Below, piece after piece: positions 1 to 14,000 of a stretch of DNA of 64,000 nt (position 1 is its first letter; each line of letters starts with the position of its first letter). Under the pieces are notes generated by a model. The model did not search any database, had not been told where the DNA came from, and saw only the letters and a list, made by a program, of their open reading frames with translations. The position numbers and the translations under genes are program-made. Source of the DNA: Pagrus major. Lineage: Eukaryota > Chordata > Actinopteri > Spariformes > Sparidae. The stretch spans positions 23,336,660 to 23,400,659 of the forward strand of contig NC_133235.1 in the NCBI RefSeq assembly GCF_040436345.1, read 5' to 3'.

Positions 1-226
1 ACACCATGGTCTCCCCTGGACATGAGACATGAGACACATCTTCGCCTTTTGTGGGTTTTCTTGATGGTCAGGAAACGCTTCTTTTGAGAGGAGAGACTTT
101 CGGGCTGTTTTTAAAAAAAAACAATTTTCCGGCTTGGAAACACCTCAAACACACTGACAGGTTCCCTGATTAATTAATTAATTAATTGATTGGAGAGGAC
201 ATCTCAATGTGGACACGCCGTTGAAG
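1..226 (+). other. bok: bok 5' UTR exon 1 (probable, start outside or unknown)
   Basis: A non-coding stretch ends in a good donor (TTGAAG then GTAAGCG, exon end at 226). The matching acceptor is CCTGCAG at 681-688, opening the exon that carries the bok start codon. Many vertebrate bok genes have a non-coding first exon, so I read this as 5' UTR. The transcription start cannot be placed; it may lie left of the window. Confidence 0.5.
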
Positions 227-802
227 GTAAGCGTGGCTCTTTCTGCCTAGATCTTTATTAAATCTTTATAATACTCTACTCTTTATCAGGCGACTTCATG
301 CTGCACTGAAAAACGGATGCATTTTTTAATCTGAAATCACGATAAGACTGTTTCTGTCCTAGCAGCAAAAAACAAAACAAAAAAACAAACACAAAATATA
401 TATTCCCCTTGTCATCTTGTGGTATCAGCTTGCTGTTGCATAATCCAAGAAGTGTAGCAATATCTTGACTATCCCACCATGTGACTCACAACAATAACGC
501 CTCCATCATATTCTTATGTAAGTTCCTGCTCAGTTTTAGACTCCGGGTGTCTTTTATATACCCAAAGTATGTATGGACAGCAGGGATGGTTGTTAATTTA
601 ATCACTGAAGCTGCTCAAGCACCTTTCAAGATAAATACTGACCATTTTGCTCAAGCTGCCTCTAACTAAGGATTTTCTCTCCCTGCAGATTTTGTCCTCG
701 GTGTTAAACTTGGCTCCTCTGGGATAAAGAGAGGACACACCGAGACTTCGCTGATCCCAAGAGGTCAGACAGCTCACTGACCCAGATCCCCTGCAGGAGG
801 AC

Positions 803-3800
803 ATGGAGGTCCTGCGGCGGTCCTCTGTGTTCGCTGCAGAGGTCCTGGATGTGTTTGACCGCTCGTTGTCTGAGAAGGAGCTGGTGTCCCAGTCCAAAGC
901 CTTGTGCAGGGACTACATACTGTCCAGGCTCAACCAGACTGGACTGGGATGGTCCAAAGCTGAACTCAACCTCTCTCCCTCAAACGCAGCGCTCACTGAG
1001 GTCTCTATGGTTCTTCTCTGTCTTGGTAAGAGAAACCTGAACAAACATCAGTTAAACGAGGGACTTTGTGGGGCAAAATCACATCTTCTAGCAACATATG
1101 CACACATTCAAGGGCATGATCATTATTTCCTTGTGTACTTTGAACCTTGTATATTCAGCGGAGGATAGCTCGAGTAAGCTGAAGTGGCCACATTACAGTT
1201 TCTGTACTATTTCAGTCCTAATACTTAACATAAAGGTCGACATAAACATGATTAAAACATAATTCTTTAAACTAGAAATGTCTTGTGAGAGTGCAGGCCC
1301 TGTCAAAGGCTGCAGAGTCTCAAACTTTATTATTTATTTCATTTGATAGGGAAAGATGAAACAGCTGTCTGATGCAAGTAGCATAATAGTCATGTCAGAT
1401 GCTAAAAGGGGGTTTATGAGAACAAGAAATTAAAACAACGAGATAAAAAGGAAGTAAAATGATCTTTTTGTAGCACGTATCGACAGTAGAGAGACCACAG
1501 AGGATGTTGCTGTTGTCTGTGTCTTAAACCTCAACTTCGTATTTACTAGACAGACAAAGATAGAAAGGACATTTTTAGTCTGCTGTGGATGCTCTGTATT
1601 TTCCGTTTGGGTCTCAAAATACACCAAGTGATGGACAGTGATGGAATAAATGAGCCAGATGTTTGTCATGTTTGTAAAGGCAGCAGTTCATGAGAAAATA
1701 TGGCGTGGCATTTATTGATACTGTCGCCATCTCGTATAATATAAAATCCTGGAAAATTCCTCAGCTGGATCCAAATTTGTGCCAGAAACTAATTACGGCT
1801 TAACTTTTCATCAGATGCCAGCAAAAATATGTTGACACAGATTTGAGATAAGCTAGAAACTAACAAACTGATGGAAATTAAAAGAGAGCCCCCTGTGTGG
1901 ACTAGAATGACACTCAGTAGAGCGCATACCTCAGATTTAATCAGTCAAGCTTAATCCAGTATCAAACTTGACAGCCCCTCTAGAATTAAGACCACCCTTA
2001 GCTGCTTAAACAAACTTGAGCTTGTCCTGTCTCACTCTTACTCCCAACTTGTCAAATAGTGACGCTCTGGGTTTCCCAACTCAGAGCTTTGGGATGGCAG
2101 CTGACCAATCCGACAATCCCAAAGCGTCATTATTTGATGAGTTGGGAATGAGACTCAAAAATCAACTTTGCTTACAAATAGCACCTTTTTAAAGAGAGTG
2201 AGAAAAAAATTCCTTCATCCGGATCCACACCAAAAGTTAACAGGGTCTATTCTGGGCCGAGACCCATCTTGCATCCAAGTCCCGTGGAAATGTGTTCAGT
2301 TGTTTTTTTGTAACCCTGCTGACAAACCAACAATCTAATCAACAAATGGACATGGATGAAAACAAAACCTTAGGATAAATGATCAATTGTTAGTGAGAGC
2401 CAAAAACAACAAACTCTCAAAAGAAAGCTTATTGTGTCTGTTTCCAAGAGCATGTTAAGATGAAACGTAAATCTTCTTTTCAAGGTTTCAAAATTAAAAA
2501 CTTAAAGCAACATTATGTAGAAATCGCAGGTCCGTAACAATTTGTCAGACGTAGGTGCAGACTACAAACAAAACTCATTACGTCATAACAATAATATGTG
2601 TTGAAAACTTGTATTTTGACATAAACATGTATGTAACGCTGTGATCCAACCCTCTCACTGAAGTTACATAGTGTAGAAACAAGTGATAGGCTGAGACAGA
2701 GACATCATTCACCCTATTACAAGACACTGCACCATCAGCATGATTTTGTAGCTGTTATTTTAAGATAAAAAAAGTTACATAATGTTGCTTTAAGTTCTGC
2801 TTACTGGAAATGAAACGCTCTGCGACCCGACACAGATTGATAGATTGATTACCTTCAAAGCAATTGGTGTACTTCTCAATATGTAATGTGGCTTAAGCAG
2901 GAAGTCACTGAGAGCTGACTGGTGTGACACTGATATGATCACTGCACTTGGGCCTAAAAACCAAAGAGTTGCTGCTTTCAAATCTACGTTAGATAAAAGG
3001 AGAGCTGACGACAGAGATGAGTCAACAGAGCTGGAACCTAAGAAACTCGACTGAGTAACTCTCCAGAGTTGACTCTTTAAATGGACTAAATATTGTATAT
3101 TTTATGCTATGATGAGCATGAGGGGCGTGAAGATGGGAGCTTAAGTGCCCGGCGTCTTTTTAAGAGATGCCAGCAGAGAAGTACATGATGTACCCTAACA
3201 TCCTGACAGCTCTCCAACAGAATAAATACTCTGCATCAGTTGAATAGTTGAACGATATGATAGTTTGTATGATCTGTGTTTTTGTTTCTGTCTCTTTCAT
3301 TCAGGTTAACTGTGATACCTCGAGCAGACTTCTGATGCTTCTCTCTCTTTTTTTGGTCTGTTACGTAGGCGATGAACTGGAGAGTATACAGCCCAGCTTG
3401 TACAGGAACGTGGCGCGGCAGCTCAACATTTCTGTTGCCATGGAGAGCATGGTTTCAGATGCCTTCATCGGGGTGGCAACAGAGATCTTCTCAACAGGTA
3501 CACGGCTGCTGCTGACGTAGATGATGATGATGATGATGATGATAATGTATGTTACCCGAGGGAGAAACCAAACATGTAGTCCTCCGCCAGCGCACGAAGT
3601 GATTTACACTTCCTCAGTGTCTCAGGCTCCTGATGAAGGCAGTGCCTGTGATTAAACAGGTGTGCCTCTGTAGTTTCCATCAGGCTCTTTTGGCTCGGAC
3701 GTGCCTTTCAGAGAGAGTGAGAGGGTGTGAATCATACGTAGGTGGAGTGAGACTTCATCTAACACATAATTGCTCCTACAGCTATCTGGAGTCACTAAGT

Positions 3801-6800
3801 TTAGACATAATGGTGTTTCCTAAATGGATGGCATGGATCGGTTGGTAGCTTGGAGGTTTGGATCAAACGGTGGATTAAAGGAGAATATTATTCCTTACTT
3901 TTAGTCTTGAATCTCTGCATCGTATGGCAAACACACCAGAGTTTCTCAGTGGTATTATTGTTGGCACCTCTGTCACAATGACAACTGGACTGTTTGCTCT
4001 TTTCTCAGTGTAGCAACCACCAGCGAAACACGACGAAATGTTGGTTGATTCATCCATTAAATCTATAATGGAGGCGTGAAAGCATATTGAAGAACTTGTC
4101 CTTTGCCAGTTTAATTAATAAGAACATAAACATTGATGTAGATATTGTGCTATACAAATACATCAGGCTGTCTGATCGCCACTCTTGATAACGAATCAGG
4201 GTTAATGTCTTCTTCTAGGTTTTTGGACTTCGTTGCATGTTGTCTCGGCTCCTTGTGGTCCTGTGCTGTGACCAAGCACATTAGGAGTTTTTAGGAAATT
4301 GTTTTTGCAGACTGGGACAGTGATGTCGTGTAAAGATGTATCCTGATGTGCAGCAGACTATGGAAGGTGACGGAAAGTGCAACACACTAGGTGGTTTGTA
4401 TTTACGACTTATGGCTATAATATCCGAGGGTAGTAGTTGGTCTGATATCAGGGTTAGTAGTAGTGATACAGTTACTTCACCATACTACAGAATAGCCACG
4501 TGATATCATGTTCATGTCACATTTAAAACTGATGGCCTGTCCTGAGTGAATAACAGAACAGAATGAGCATAAAATGGTTTCTGGTTAAATGTTTATTCTC
4601 TTCTTTATTCTTGGACTTGAGAGAAGACTTTGGTTTTGTCAGTCCAGCTAGGTCACGACCTGACCTGACAAGTGTTAAGACCCTTTTTAGTCTGTTCTTG
4701 TTTGTGCTGGCTCTTGGCCTTGTCCTACGTTGTCTTGACAACAGATGTGCTTTGTACACTTTTCAAAGCGGCGCTGACATTTTGAAGCATCCAAATAAAA
4801 AGGCCAACTTTATGTCCTTTTGTGTGAGCCTCCGGGGAAGATTAGATGGTCTGACCGCGGTGTGATGCACGACTGCAAACTGGCACATTCCCAGGAAGGA
4901 TCAAACACGGACTGACTGAATATAATTTTCATGCCTGTGCTCTGGAAAAAACTTGTGCTTTTTTTGACGTCACGGGGATGCAGTTTTTGGAAACAGCGTG
5001 GGATTCCTCCTGTAGAATAACAAAGCGGTGAACCCGGGCTGCCCTAGCCTTCTGGGACGGGTTAAAACCTGGATATAAATAGAAAAGAGCATCTAAGTTT
5101 GTTTTTCCTGCTTGGCTTTTTGTCATTCCTAATTATGTCTCCAAGTGCTTTACATGAATCTAGAGACCACAAAGGAATGTTATGTATACTTTTTTTGGAA
5201 GTGGCCATCTGTACTGTGGTCTCCCTCAGTAAAATCAACATGGCTTGTCTGTCCTATCTATCTTTGCCTGCCTCCCACTCCTGTTCTTTCTCTTTCCGCC
5301 CTCCTCTCCTCCAGCTTTATCCCTGACAATCTTACATCTATTCTTGGCCTGCTTCTCTGTAGGGAGTGAGACGTGACGTACTCTGACAGCTTCCGTGGAC
5401 GGTTATCTCATTTAAGCTTGCCCAGAACTCTAGCTCCTTATAGCCTCAGTCAGACGCTGTGGGTCAGCTCTGAGAAACAGTCATGAAAGTGCAAGCCGGT
5501 CTAAGGAGGCTAATGCCATTAGGCCCTGCACTCCATCACTGGCGGTCGTTATAACAATCCCCGCTGCCCTGGAAACTGTGCCTAGAAATGGCCGGATGCC
5601 CTTAATTATCAGAGCGGATTGTTTAGCTAGAAACGAGGACAGATTTTTTCATCTTTATGACTCTTGTGGTGGAGACGAAATCATTTTCAGAGCCTGTTGA
5701 CGCACAGCAAAAACTGCGTCATCGTTCACCCACCTTGCAGCAAAGGCAACACAGTCTCACCCTCTTTGATTTACAGCCGGCGCTGTAAGACGTGTTATCA
5801 GCTGCATTAACACAAATGCACCGGTTTGTTGACTTAAACCTTGTATTTACAGTTTATTTCAGTACAAGGTCCACCGACTGCCCCACATGCGTCGCGTCAG
5901 GTCACAGAATATGTAACAGGCTTTGAGGAAGGGGAGAAACCATCGAGGAGATCGGTGTTAGTGTCATGAGGACAGGAAAGGAGTGTTTATGCTGGGATAG
6001 ATGTGGCAGTTTATCGATTCCAGACGGGAAATTCTGCCACCGTGGAGGCTTGAGGATTGATTAGGGTTTTCAGAATAAAGTGTGATTTTTGCTTCTCACT
6101 TATCAAACAAGTGCTCCGTGACTGCAAGACAAAATCAACATCCGCTGGAGTTGGTGAAGCTGCTGATCCACTCCAGACGTATTAAATTCTCAGCTTTGAC
6201 TTATTTGTATCTAATATGATTTTTCTTAAACTTAAACATCTTCTTCTTCTCCTTCATTGATAAAACTAGAGTCAATGAATATGCAAATTAGGGATCAACT
6301 GATTGGCGTTTTTTTGGGGGGCGGCAGATGCTGATCATTAGTAATCAAGGAGGCTGATAACCCATGTTTGGAACCGATATACGTACATTCACAGTGAAAG
6401 TGACACGCCACAACATTTAACTCCACCACATTTCACCGTCACTTTGCAGATTCAGAATATTACGTTTTGATGGGCTATTACTCCTGATGTGTAACCAATC
6501 AGATAATGTTGTGGGTGGGACATGGGTGAGACCAGTCTGTTAATTGGTCCAACCCTATTGTTCGCTTCCAAAGTTAAACAGTTTAACAGTTGATGTCGCC
6601 TACTTCACTGAACAGTCTATTCTCCGTGTGTGTGCTCTGGAGGTTTCAAGATTTAGCAACATATTTGTGTAAGTTGTATGCTGGACCATGATTGGCTCTA
6701 AACTAGTAGTGATGTCACAAATTCCTGTTCGTATGTACAGGTCTTAAAGTCAGAAGGAGCTGCAACAAGTTTGACGCCGTCTTGAGACGTCTTGTTGAAT

Positions 6801-8759
6801 CTTTTAGGATATTCACTTTGCAATCATACAAGAATACGAAAAATATCCTGGAACCACAGTTCATCTTGTTTGGTTGCCTGTCACTTTGACTTCCTGGGAA
6901 ACATCAGATAATATGTCAGAGAGTGACGAAGTTGGCAAAGGTGACTAAACGTAACGTGAATAAAACTTCACTGGCAATGGTGGTTGTTTAACAATGAAGG
7001 AAACGCCTGCTATGATCCCCCATTACTACATGGCATCATCAAACTCCGTCTTTTGTTTCATTGTTTTGATTGAGACCCCAAGCGGCAGAAGTTACTGTGT
7101 GTTTAACAGCAACATTTTGTTGGCTTTAGCAACACATTAATGATGAGCATCAGGGCTTGTAAATCTTTCTATAGACCTTAATAAAGACATGAAATGTCTG
7201 TTTTTCTGGCTGTAGGTATAACGTGGGGTAAGGTGGTAGCCATGTATGCAGTAGCCGGAGCCCTGGCAGTGGATTGTGTCAGACAAGGCCATCCGACCAC
7301 CATTCACATCATAGTGGACAGTCTGGGCCAGTTCGTCCGCAAGTTTCTCGTCCCCTGGCTGAAGAGACGAGGAGGATGGGTAAGAGACTGCTCTTAGACA
7401 TGTAGAAGGTGTTTGTGATAATGTTTAAAGCGTATTTTCCCTTTGATTTCTATATGATAAATGCCGCTGTGGGATTAGTGTCCCTGTGACATTTTGGGGG
7501 AAACATGACATTTAAACTATTTGATATTTGAGACGGCAAGAGGGGAAAAACACTGGCGACATTTCTGTGTTCTACATGCTTTTGCTGAAGCTAGATGACT
7601 AATTTATCTTGTTATCTTGTTTATGGATCAGAGCTGGGTTTGCTTTCATAAGCTCCGAGTCCGAGTTAGTGTAGTTACATAAAATCTGATGGTGGCTCGC
7701 TCACAAAGCTCTTCTGAACATTCTGTAGCTTCCTGTTAGCTGATCTGAGGCAAAGATTTGCAGTGGTAATATTTGTTTCTGTGGCCGTCTCATGGGTAAA
7801 AGACAGCAAAAAAAAAGCATTTTTATTAACCATTTGTTATGCTTGATTTAAATAAGATTTATTTTTTAAATGCTAGTCTGACATATTTGGGGTGTGTTTG
7901 TTCTCTCAGAGCAAAGTGAAAATGCGGCACCCCACTGGTTAAAATGAAGGGAAATGATACATTCGGTGAAGTAGAAGGCTCACAACATTACAGACTATTT
8001 CAGTGTGAAGCTTTTATCAGAGCATACAGTATGGCATACATTTCACCAAAATGATCAAAACATGAAATTATTTTTAAAGCCAAAATATACCTCAAGTCAA
8101 GTACATTTAAAAATTTGAATTTTGGCGGCAAATTTTGGAAAGACCGTGTGCACTGTGTGCCACAGGAGCGTTATTATGGATCCCGCTGCACTTCTTCTTC
8201 GACCCGCCCTATTCCGCCTGTGATTGGTTGGCTTCATTGACTTGACTGAAATTGTTAACTCACTCAGTCGCTCTGGTTGTTTCTGTCTTTCTTGCGGTTC
8301 TGATATGGCGGTTTATGAGCTGTAGTTTCCTGGGTAAACCCCCTGCCCTTCTGCTGCTCCTGTCGGGGTTGCTCATCCTCCAGAGCCGCTCTTCTCTGCA
8401 AGAGTGTCTCTGGGCAGACAGGCTGGCTGTCTGCAGGGCGGGCTGCTGCCAGGCTGCCCTGCTGCTGGTCTGCCACCCAGCTTTCCCACTCTAACCACCA
8501 CTGGAGTGCTGCAGTTTTCCTGAATTTCCTGAAAACTAACATTTGGAATGTATTAGGCTAAAAAAGTATAAGAATTAATACTTGATGTTTCATTGTAGTC
8601 TAATTTAATAAAATTCAAATGTCCTCTTATCAGGTGGAGATCTCAAAATGCGTGGTGAAGAAGGATCTCGCGCCTGAACACAGCTGGCTGTCCTCTTCCA
8701 TCGAGTCTCTGAAGTACTTCCTCACTACAGTGTACGTCTACATCATGAAGGAACCGTGA
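803..8759 (+). CDS. bok: Bcl-2-related ovarian killer protein (BOK), 4 coding exons, 213 aa
   Basis: Pro-apoptotic multidomain Bcl-2 family member acting at ER and mitochondrial membranes. Coding exons are 803-1025, 3369-3497, 7216-7379 and 8634-8759 (TGA). Phases close to 214 codons, against 212 aa in human. The start is the ATG opening MEVLRRSSVFAAEVLDVFDR, the family's conserved N-terminus. The BH3 region spans the first junction (LG, then DELESIQPSLYRNVARQL, from residue 75). BH1 is GITWGKVVAMYAVAGALAVD (from 118). BH2 is around RRGGWVEISKCV (W172 ends exon 3). A hydrophobic tail anchor, SLKYFLTTVYVYIMKEP, closes the protein. All motifs are intact. The exon 2 acceptor is at 688. thap4 follows in convergent orientation, as next to human BOK. 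The family assignment is secure; the a/b paralogue is not resolved. Confidence 0.96.
2031..2157. repeat. Short palindromic MITE-like element in bok intron 1
   Basis: The two ends are imperfect inverted copies of each other: CTCCCAACTTGTCAAATAGT near 2041 pairs with ATTATTTGATGAGTTGGGA near 2129-2149. A short unique loop separates them. This is the form of a non-autonomous DNA transposon remnant. No coding capacity and no clear target-site duplication. Confidence 0.6.
2501..2794. repeat. MITE with 20-bp terminal inverted repeats in bok intron 1
   Basis: The left end CTTAAAGCAACATTATGTAG (2501-2520) and the right end TTACATAATGTTGCTTTAAG (2775-2794) are inverted copies with one mismatch. The 294-bp body is non-coding. 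I recognise these termini as a common teleost element. The family name is not certain. Confidence 0.7.
3518..3545. repeat. (GAT)n microsatellite in bok intron 2
   Basis: About nine GAT units lie just after the second bok coding exon. No evident function. Confidence 0.9.
6285..6420. repeat. Dispersed repeat in bok intron 2, related to 25836-26245
   Basis: GGATCAACTGATTGGCG followed by GATGCTGATCATTAGTAATC and AAGGAGGCTGATAACC is a diverged copy of the segment at about 25836-25950 (GATACTGATTATTAGTAGTC, AAGGAGACCAATAAAC). A low-copy interspersed repeat is the simplest reading. Confidence 0.5.
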
Positions 8760-9744
8760 ACAGCCGCACACAGGAGTCGTCGTCGTCATTATCATCATCA
8801 TCATTGTTGGATACATGAGATTGAAATCTCAGACTTGTCAATAAACGATGGAGTGGAGGTGGTCGCTGTGCTCGATGGAGACTGAGCCTGTCAGCAGATA
8901 TCGGTCTGTTGCTGAATGGCCATCGACAAATGTTTCATCAGCATCATGTTGTGTTGTCAGATAAGTCTGTAAGTGATTACCCTTCAGTCAAAGAGTAGTC
9001 ACGGTGATATTTAACAGCATAAATTACAATGGAACAAGTTTGTGTCACTCCACCTCTTCTACACATTTTCATACTGCTTACACCAACCAGTGCTTCTCCA
9101 GTGTTGTAACTGCAATGTATGACAGTGAATGTGAGCAATAGGAGGCTGTTTGCACTCCTGAGATAAACTGTCTGATGCTTTCATGTGATGTTTGTCTCAG
9201 AAAATGTCCCTGAAGGAGTAATGAAGGTGTGTAATGACAGTTGATGCTCAGCTGGCTGGATCCTGTTAGTTTTCTGAGTCTGAAAAGATATCAGACGATG
9301 AAACAAAGGTGTCTCTCTTCACAGCTAAGAGTGATATCAGTTGGTATCAACTATATGGGTTAAATTCACACTATTGTACTTAACCAAAGCACAAAAGTGT
9401 CTCTTACCAAAAATGTTGTGACCTACTTAACTTTATTGCTGCAATTTAAACACCACTGACCGAGAAATGTTGGGTCTAATTTTGCCCATTTTTGGCCAAA
9501 GACCTTGAGGACAGAGGAATGATACGTACTGCATCCAGGTTTTGTAGGTACCGATTCCTTTTTAATCTGTAAATAGTTTATTTATGATTTTATTTTTTTA
9601 TTTAGATTGAAGCCACTGCAGTATAAAGGCCGCCACGACCACGGCTCTTAAGGATGATTGTGTGGTATGCTTGATGGTTGTCACTTTCACAGTGTTAATT
9701 TATAAATGTGTGTATGAACATTTTTTTTAAATATCCATAATAAA
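8760..9744 (+). other. bok: bok 3' UTR with poly(A) signals
   Basis: AATAAA hexamers occur at 8840-8845 and 9739-9744 downstream of the bok stop. The second gives a UTR of about 1 kb and is followed by A/T-rich sequence. Which one is used cannot be told from the sequence. Confidence 0.5.
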
Positions 9745-11044
9745 CTTGACAAAATCTTCACCCATGTACTTTGTTATTATGTTGATTATTTTATGATACT
9801 TTATCCCACTGATCTTGTACACAGGCAGCTTTATTATGAGACGATCTTGACAGTTTAAAAGCAATGAACTTAAAGTAACTCAAACAAAAATGGCAATAAA
9901 ACTGCTTCACTCTGGTTTAATGGGTACAGGAGTTTGAGGAAAGCCTGGTAGACCACATAAAACATTTAAAGATGGAACAAGAGGCTAAGAAACAAGATAT
10001 CAATACAAAGAACAGGTGAAATAACTTTCTCTTAAAAAGGAGACGTATGCTCATTTTCAGGTTCATAATTTTATTTTACTACCAGAATAGGTTTACAGTC
10101 TCAAGGGGTCCCGTTTATTGGCCCAGTGTAAGAACAACTGAGTTTTACACACAAAAAGCACTCAAAATTCAGTGTATTTAATCCAAAAGGACAGCAGCTA
10201 CTTTAGCGTTCAGTCTTATGATAGTGCAAGTACAGGTAAAGATAAGAAGACAGTGCTTAACAATAATTTATCAGTGCTTTATAAGCTTTACAGCTAGAAG
10301 ATTAAATAACTAGACAATAACTATCAAGATAATGGAAGCACCCATGCTTAACTGAGGCCATTAAGTGTAACAGCTTAATAAAAGTGCAATATGAAGTCTT
10401 AATGTTTTTAGATTAAAAGGTTCCCTGTGGAGTTTTTGCCCTCTTGAAGCACTTTGTAGCCATTTTTCTATGAATGTGTTCCCTTCATTTATCTTGTTTG
10501 GTACACATTGCTGCTGATATCTCACACTATTCGACTGCTCTACAGTGCATGTGGTGGTAATGTGCCAAGTTTTGCAGCAGTGTGGCAGAGAAGGCAGGGA
10601 AGAAGAAAACTAGCAAGCTAGTAGACATGGACATAAATAACGCAGGGTTTAAAATGTCCCGAGTAAGGAAATGCACTAGACGCATTTCTTAAGACCTCGA
10701 GGATACATGCAATGTGTTTTGGTGGGCAACAGAACGTAAACATCACTTTTGTTTGTTTACAAGAGAACTCCACAGGGCCCCTTTAATCTTTTTAATTTGA
10801 CTGACATTAACTCTGGGCGGATTTGTCTCGTTGTAGTGCCTAAACACTACTCAGTTATATTATTTTAGTACACAGATACTCTGATATGGCACCATAACTC
10901 CTCTACCACTTCATATATTATTATATTGCTGTATATTTGTTCATATGATCTGACTCAGCTGTGATTATTGATCGAGCTCTTTTTTTTTTAGCAACTTTTA
11001 TCGTCCCTGACCGAGGCATTTCTTTGTTCAAGAAGCCTGTTGGG
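9745..11044. other. Convergent spacer between bok and thap4
   Basis: About 1.3 kb between two gene 3' ends. I see no coding exon. Most of it is A/T-rich and it contains the inverted-repeat element at 10411-10790. The 3' UTR of thap4 (minus strand) must begin here, but I found no convincing poly(A) hexamer for it. Confidence 0.5.
10411..10790. repeat. Inverted-repeat element (MITE-like)
   Basis: GATTAAAAGGTTCCCTGTGG (from 10411) and CACAGGGCCCCTTTAATC (ending about 10788) are inverted copies, extended inward by GAGTTTTTGCCCTCTTG versus CAAGAGAACTC. The interior has no coding potential. The ends resemble a repeat common in fish. Confidence 0.6.
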
Positions 11045-14000
11045 TCAAGATGACCGACGGTAGGTGATGTGCAAGTGCTGCATCAGCTCCTGGTTGTCTG
11101 TTGCCATGGAAACTGTCTGCTCCAGCTTGCCATCAGGTCGCAGCTGAAACACTCTAGAAATCTGAGAGATGGGGAAGAGCAGGCGAGGTCATTGCTCAGA
11201 AGAAGCAAAGAAGTTGTTTTATTGATCAAAATAAGTTCCAGAGAAAAGCTGGAGTTGATGTTTTGTGGGCAGTAATATTACACAGAATTGATTTTAGCAA
11301 ATACATGAAGTAACTAATATTGATGACGAGCATATGATGATTAATTAATATGATGAGTTTTACCTGCTGAACATGTGGCTCCCGGGCAAAAGAGATTCTG
11401 GCCACAGCCTGGCTCTGCAGGCTCAGCTGCTGTGCTGTCAGCTCTCCCTCCTCAATCTCCACTAAACCTGCACAAAAAGACGCACAAAAAACTCAGTACA
11501 TGCACATTTTAATTTCAATTTATACTAGTAAGAAACTAATGATCTATATTTCATTATTTTATCTTCAATCCTGGTCCTCTGGGCCCCCTGTCCTGCATGA
11601 TTAAGATGTTTTCCTGCCCTAACACACCTGAATCAAATGAATGGGTCGTTATCAGACTTCAGCAGAGCTTGATGACGAGCTGATCATTTGAATCAGGTGT
11701 GTTGGAGCAGGGAAACATCTAAATCATGCAGGATAGGGCCCCCGCCCCCCTGAGGACCAGTGGTGAAGAACAATAAACAATGGTTCATTTTACAGGGTCT
11801 ATCTTTAGGGTGTAGCTTGTTCCATTTTTCTGTCTGATCTCTGATTGTAAAAGTAAAATTTTCCATGACCAAAATTTGTTCTATCATTGATTACCATGTC
11901 TCTTTCCATGTCTTTGTCATCTGCTTCATGGCCATCACACACAATATACCGAAGAGATGTAAATCAGCTGATCTTATCTTTCCTAGTAGATTAATAACCC
12001 AAATATTTTCTAGTTTCAGAGGTTATTTTTAAACCAAACATATATTTTAGCGTTTTCTCTCCTCATCCTTACTACCTGAGTTCTGTGCGATGATGAATGC
12101 CACTTTGTTTGTTCCGGGCTGCATTCGTATGAAGCCGCACTCCCTGTGCATTGGCTTCTTGCTCTCTGCGTGGAAGGCATTAAACCTGTCAAAGACAGTT
12201 ACAGTGAGGAATCAGATAAAGTCTGTCAACATAGTTTCTAAACGACAGGAATCAATAGCAGTTCTCACTTTAGTACTGACGCACACACCAGTGATTTAGC
12301 ATTGCAAATCTAGTTCATCTATATTAGGGCTCAGGATGACTAATGCATCTATTTACCATAATAACATTTAATACCAGACACTCAGTGTTTCCTGGTCTGG
12401 TATTTCTCTGCTTGCACTGTTTCTGCTGTGTCCTGAGCACAATGTACATTCATCATAAACTTGACTTGAAACCTCTTTTGTGAGCTCATGCACTCATGAC
12501 AGAGTGACAAAGACCACAAAACACTCACAGTAAAGAAAATCCTAGCTCTTCTCAAACTCACACTCTTTCAATCATTGGAGAGAAGCTCATGTGACTTGTT
12601 TGAAAACGTAAAAGCAAGGATCCATCCTCTCAATGAATATATCTAACATCATTGAGGTATTTTTTCCACCAGCTTTCCAACAGCAACACTCCCTGAAAAT
12701 CTTGCTTTTGCTGACCTCCAGTGGTTTAACTTCTCACCTTGCTGCAGTGATGTACTCGAGACCTGCTGTGACATTACTGCTGGGTGTGGTTATAAGTGCA
12801 TCAAAGTTCATCTCCAATCACACCCAGCATTGATGCAGGGAGTGGTTGGAGGTGGTGAAGTGTGATTGCTCACAATAACGTACATGAAGTTGATGACTGG
12901 TTGTCCCACATGGCTGAAGTTCAGTTTCTCTGTGTAGTGGAACGGTTTTATGGACGGAAAACAGCCTTCACCAGGTTCATCTGACTCCCAGGCACCCAGA
13001 AGCCAGTCCAGAGGGAGGAGGACTGGGTTCAACTCCACTGATGCTAAAACACACAAACAGTTTATGCTGTATTATTGTGAAAACAGAGAAATGGAAATAT
13101 GCCATATATACTGTATATACAAATACACTGGTATTACTTTACATCTGAAGCAAGTTTGAATTTAATAAGAAAAAAGAGATAATTACATATATTTTGGGTA
13201 ATACCATGTGACAGAACAATTTACAAGTCAGCTGACATTACAGGCACTGGAGATCAGTTTTTGAGTACTAAATGTTGTAAATTAGACACAAAAATGTTTT
13301 TATAGTGGACACGTTGACTTGTCATAGGACCAGGACACATGTTTCTACAATATAATGGTGTTGAGACGCCCTTTTTCACCTTTTATCCTAACAGTGGTCC
13401 TATTCTTTATCTTGCCATTTCTTTCATTTCAGTTTACCTTTATTTTACTCTGAATAAGGGCTAAAACAATTTATCAAAATATTACTAAAATCACAATACA
13501 GCCTTGTGCGAAATCCAAATCACAAGAGCTGCATTTATTTTTGGATAAATGAAGCACTGTGGTGTTACAAATCATATTTTTCGTAGACAAAAGGGAACAT
13601 TGCCCTGTTGGTAGAAATCACATTAACATCTTTTTTATTGATTTTATTTCAGTGAAAATAAATGCAAAATTTCCCACTAAAATCATGACTCATTCAACGC
13701 ATTAAGTGTTTCATTGTGCTGTTAATTTTTGAGGTCATTATATTTTATCATTAAGGCAAGGCAAGTTTATTTGTATAGCACAATTCAGACACAAGGCAAC
13801 TCAAAGTGCTTCACAGGGGCATAGAAATTACATTAAAATACATTAAAAACAAGTAGGGAAATAGGAAAGTAAGCTAAAATAGAAAAGGTTTAAAGGGGCA
13901 AGACTAAAGAATAAAAGTCACAGTGCAGTTCAAGCCTTGAAATTGCTTCAGTGAAAGGCAGTGGCAAACAGAAAGGTCCTCAGCCTTGATTTAAAAGAGG

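Noticed and set aside
7801-8545. Open frames on both strands in bok intron 3 (8252-8542)
   Set aside because: They contain no recognisable domain and lie between two bok exons whose phases join correctly.
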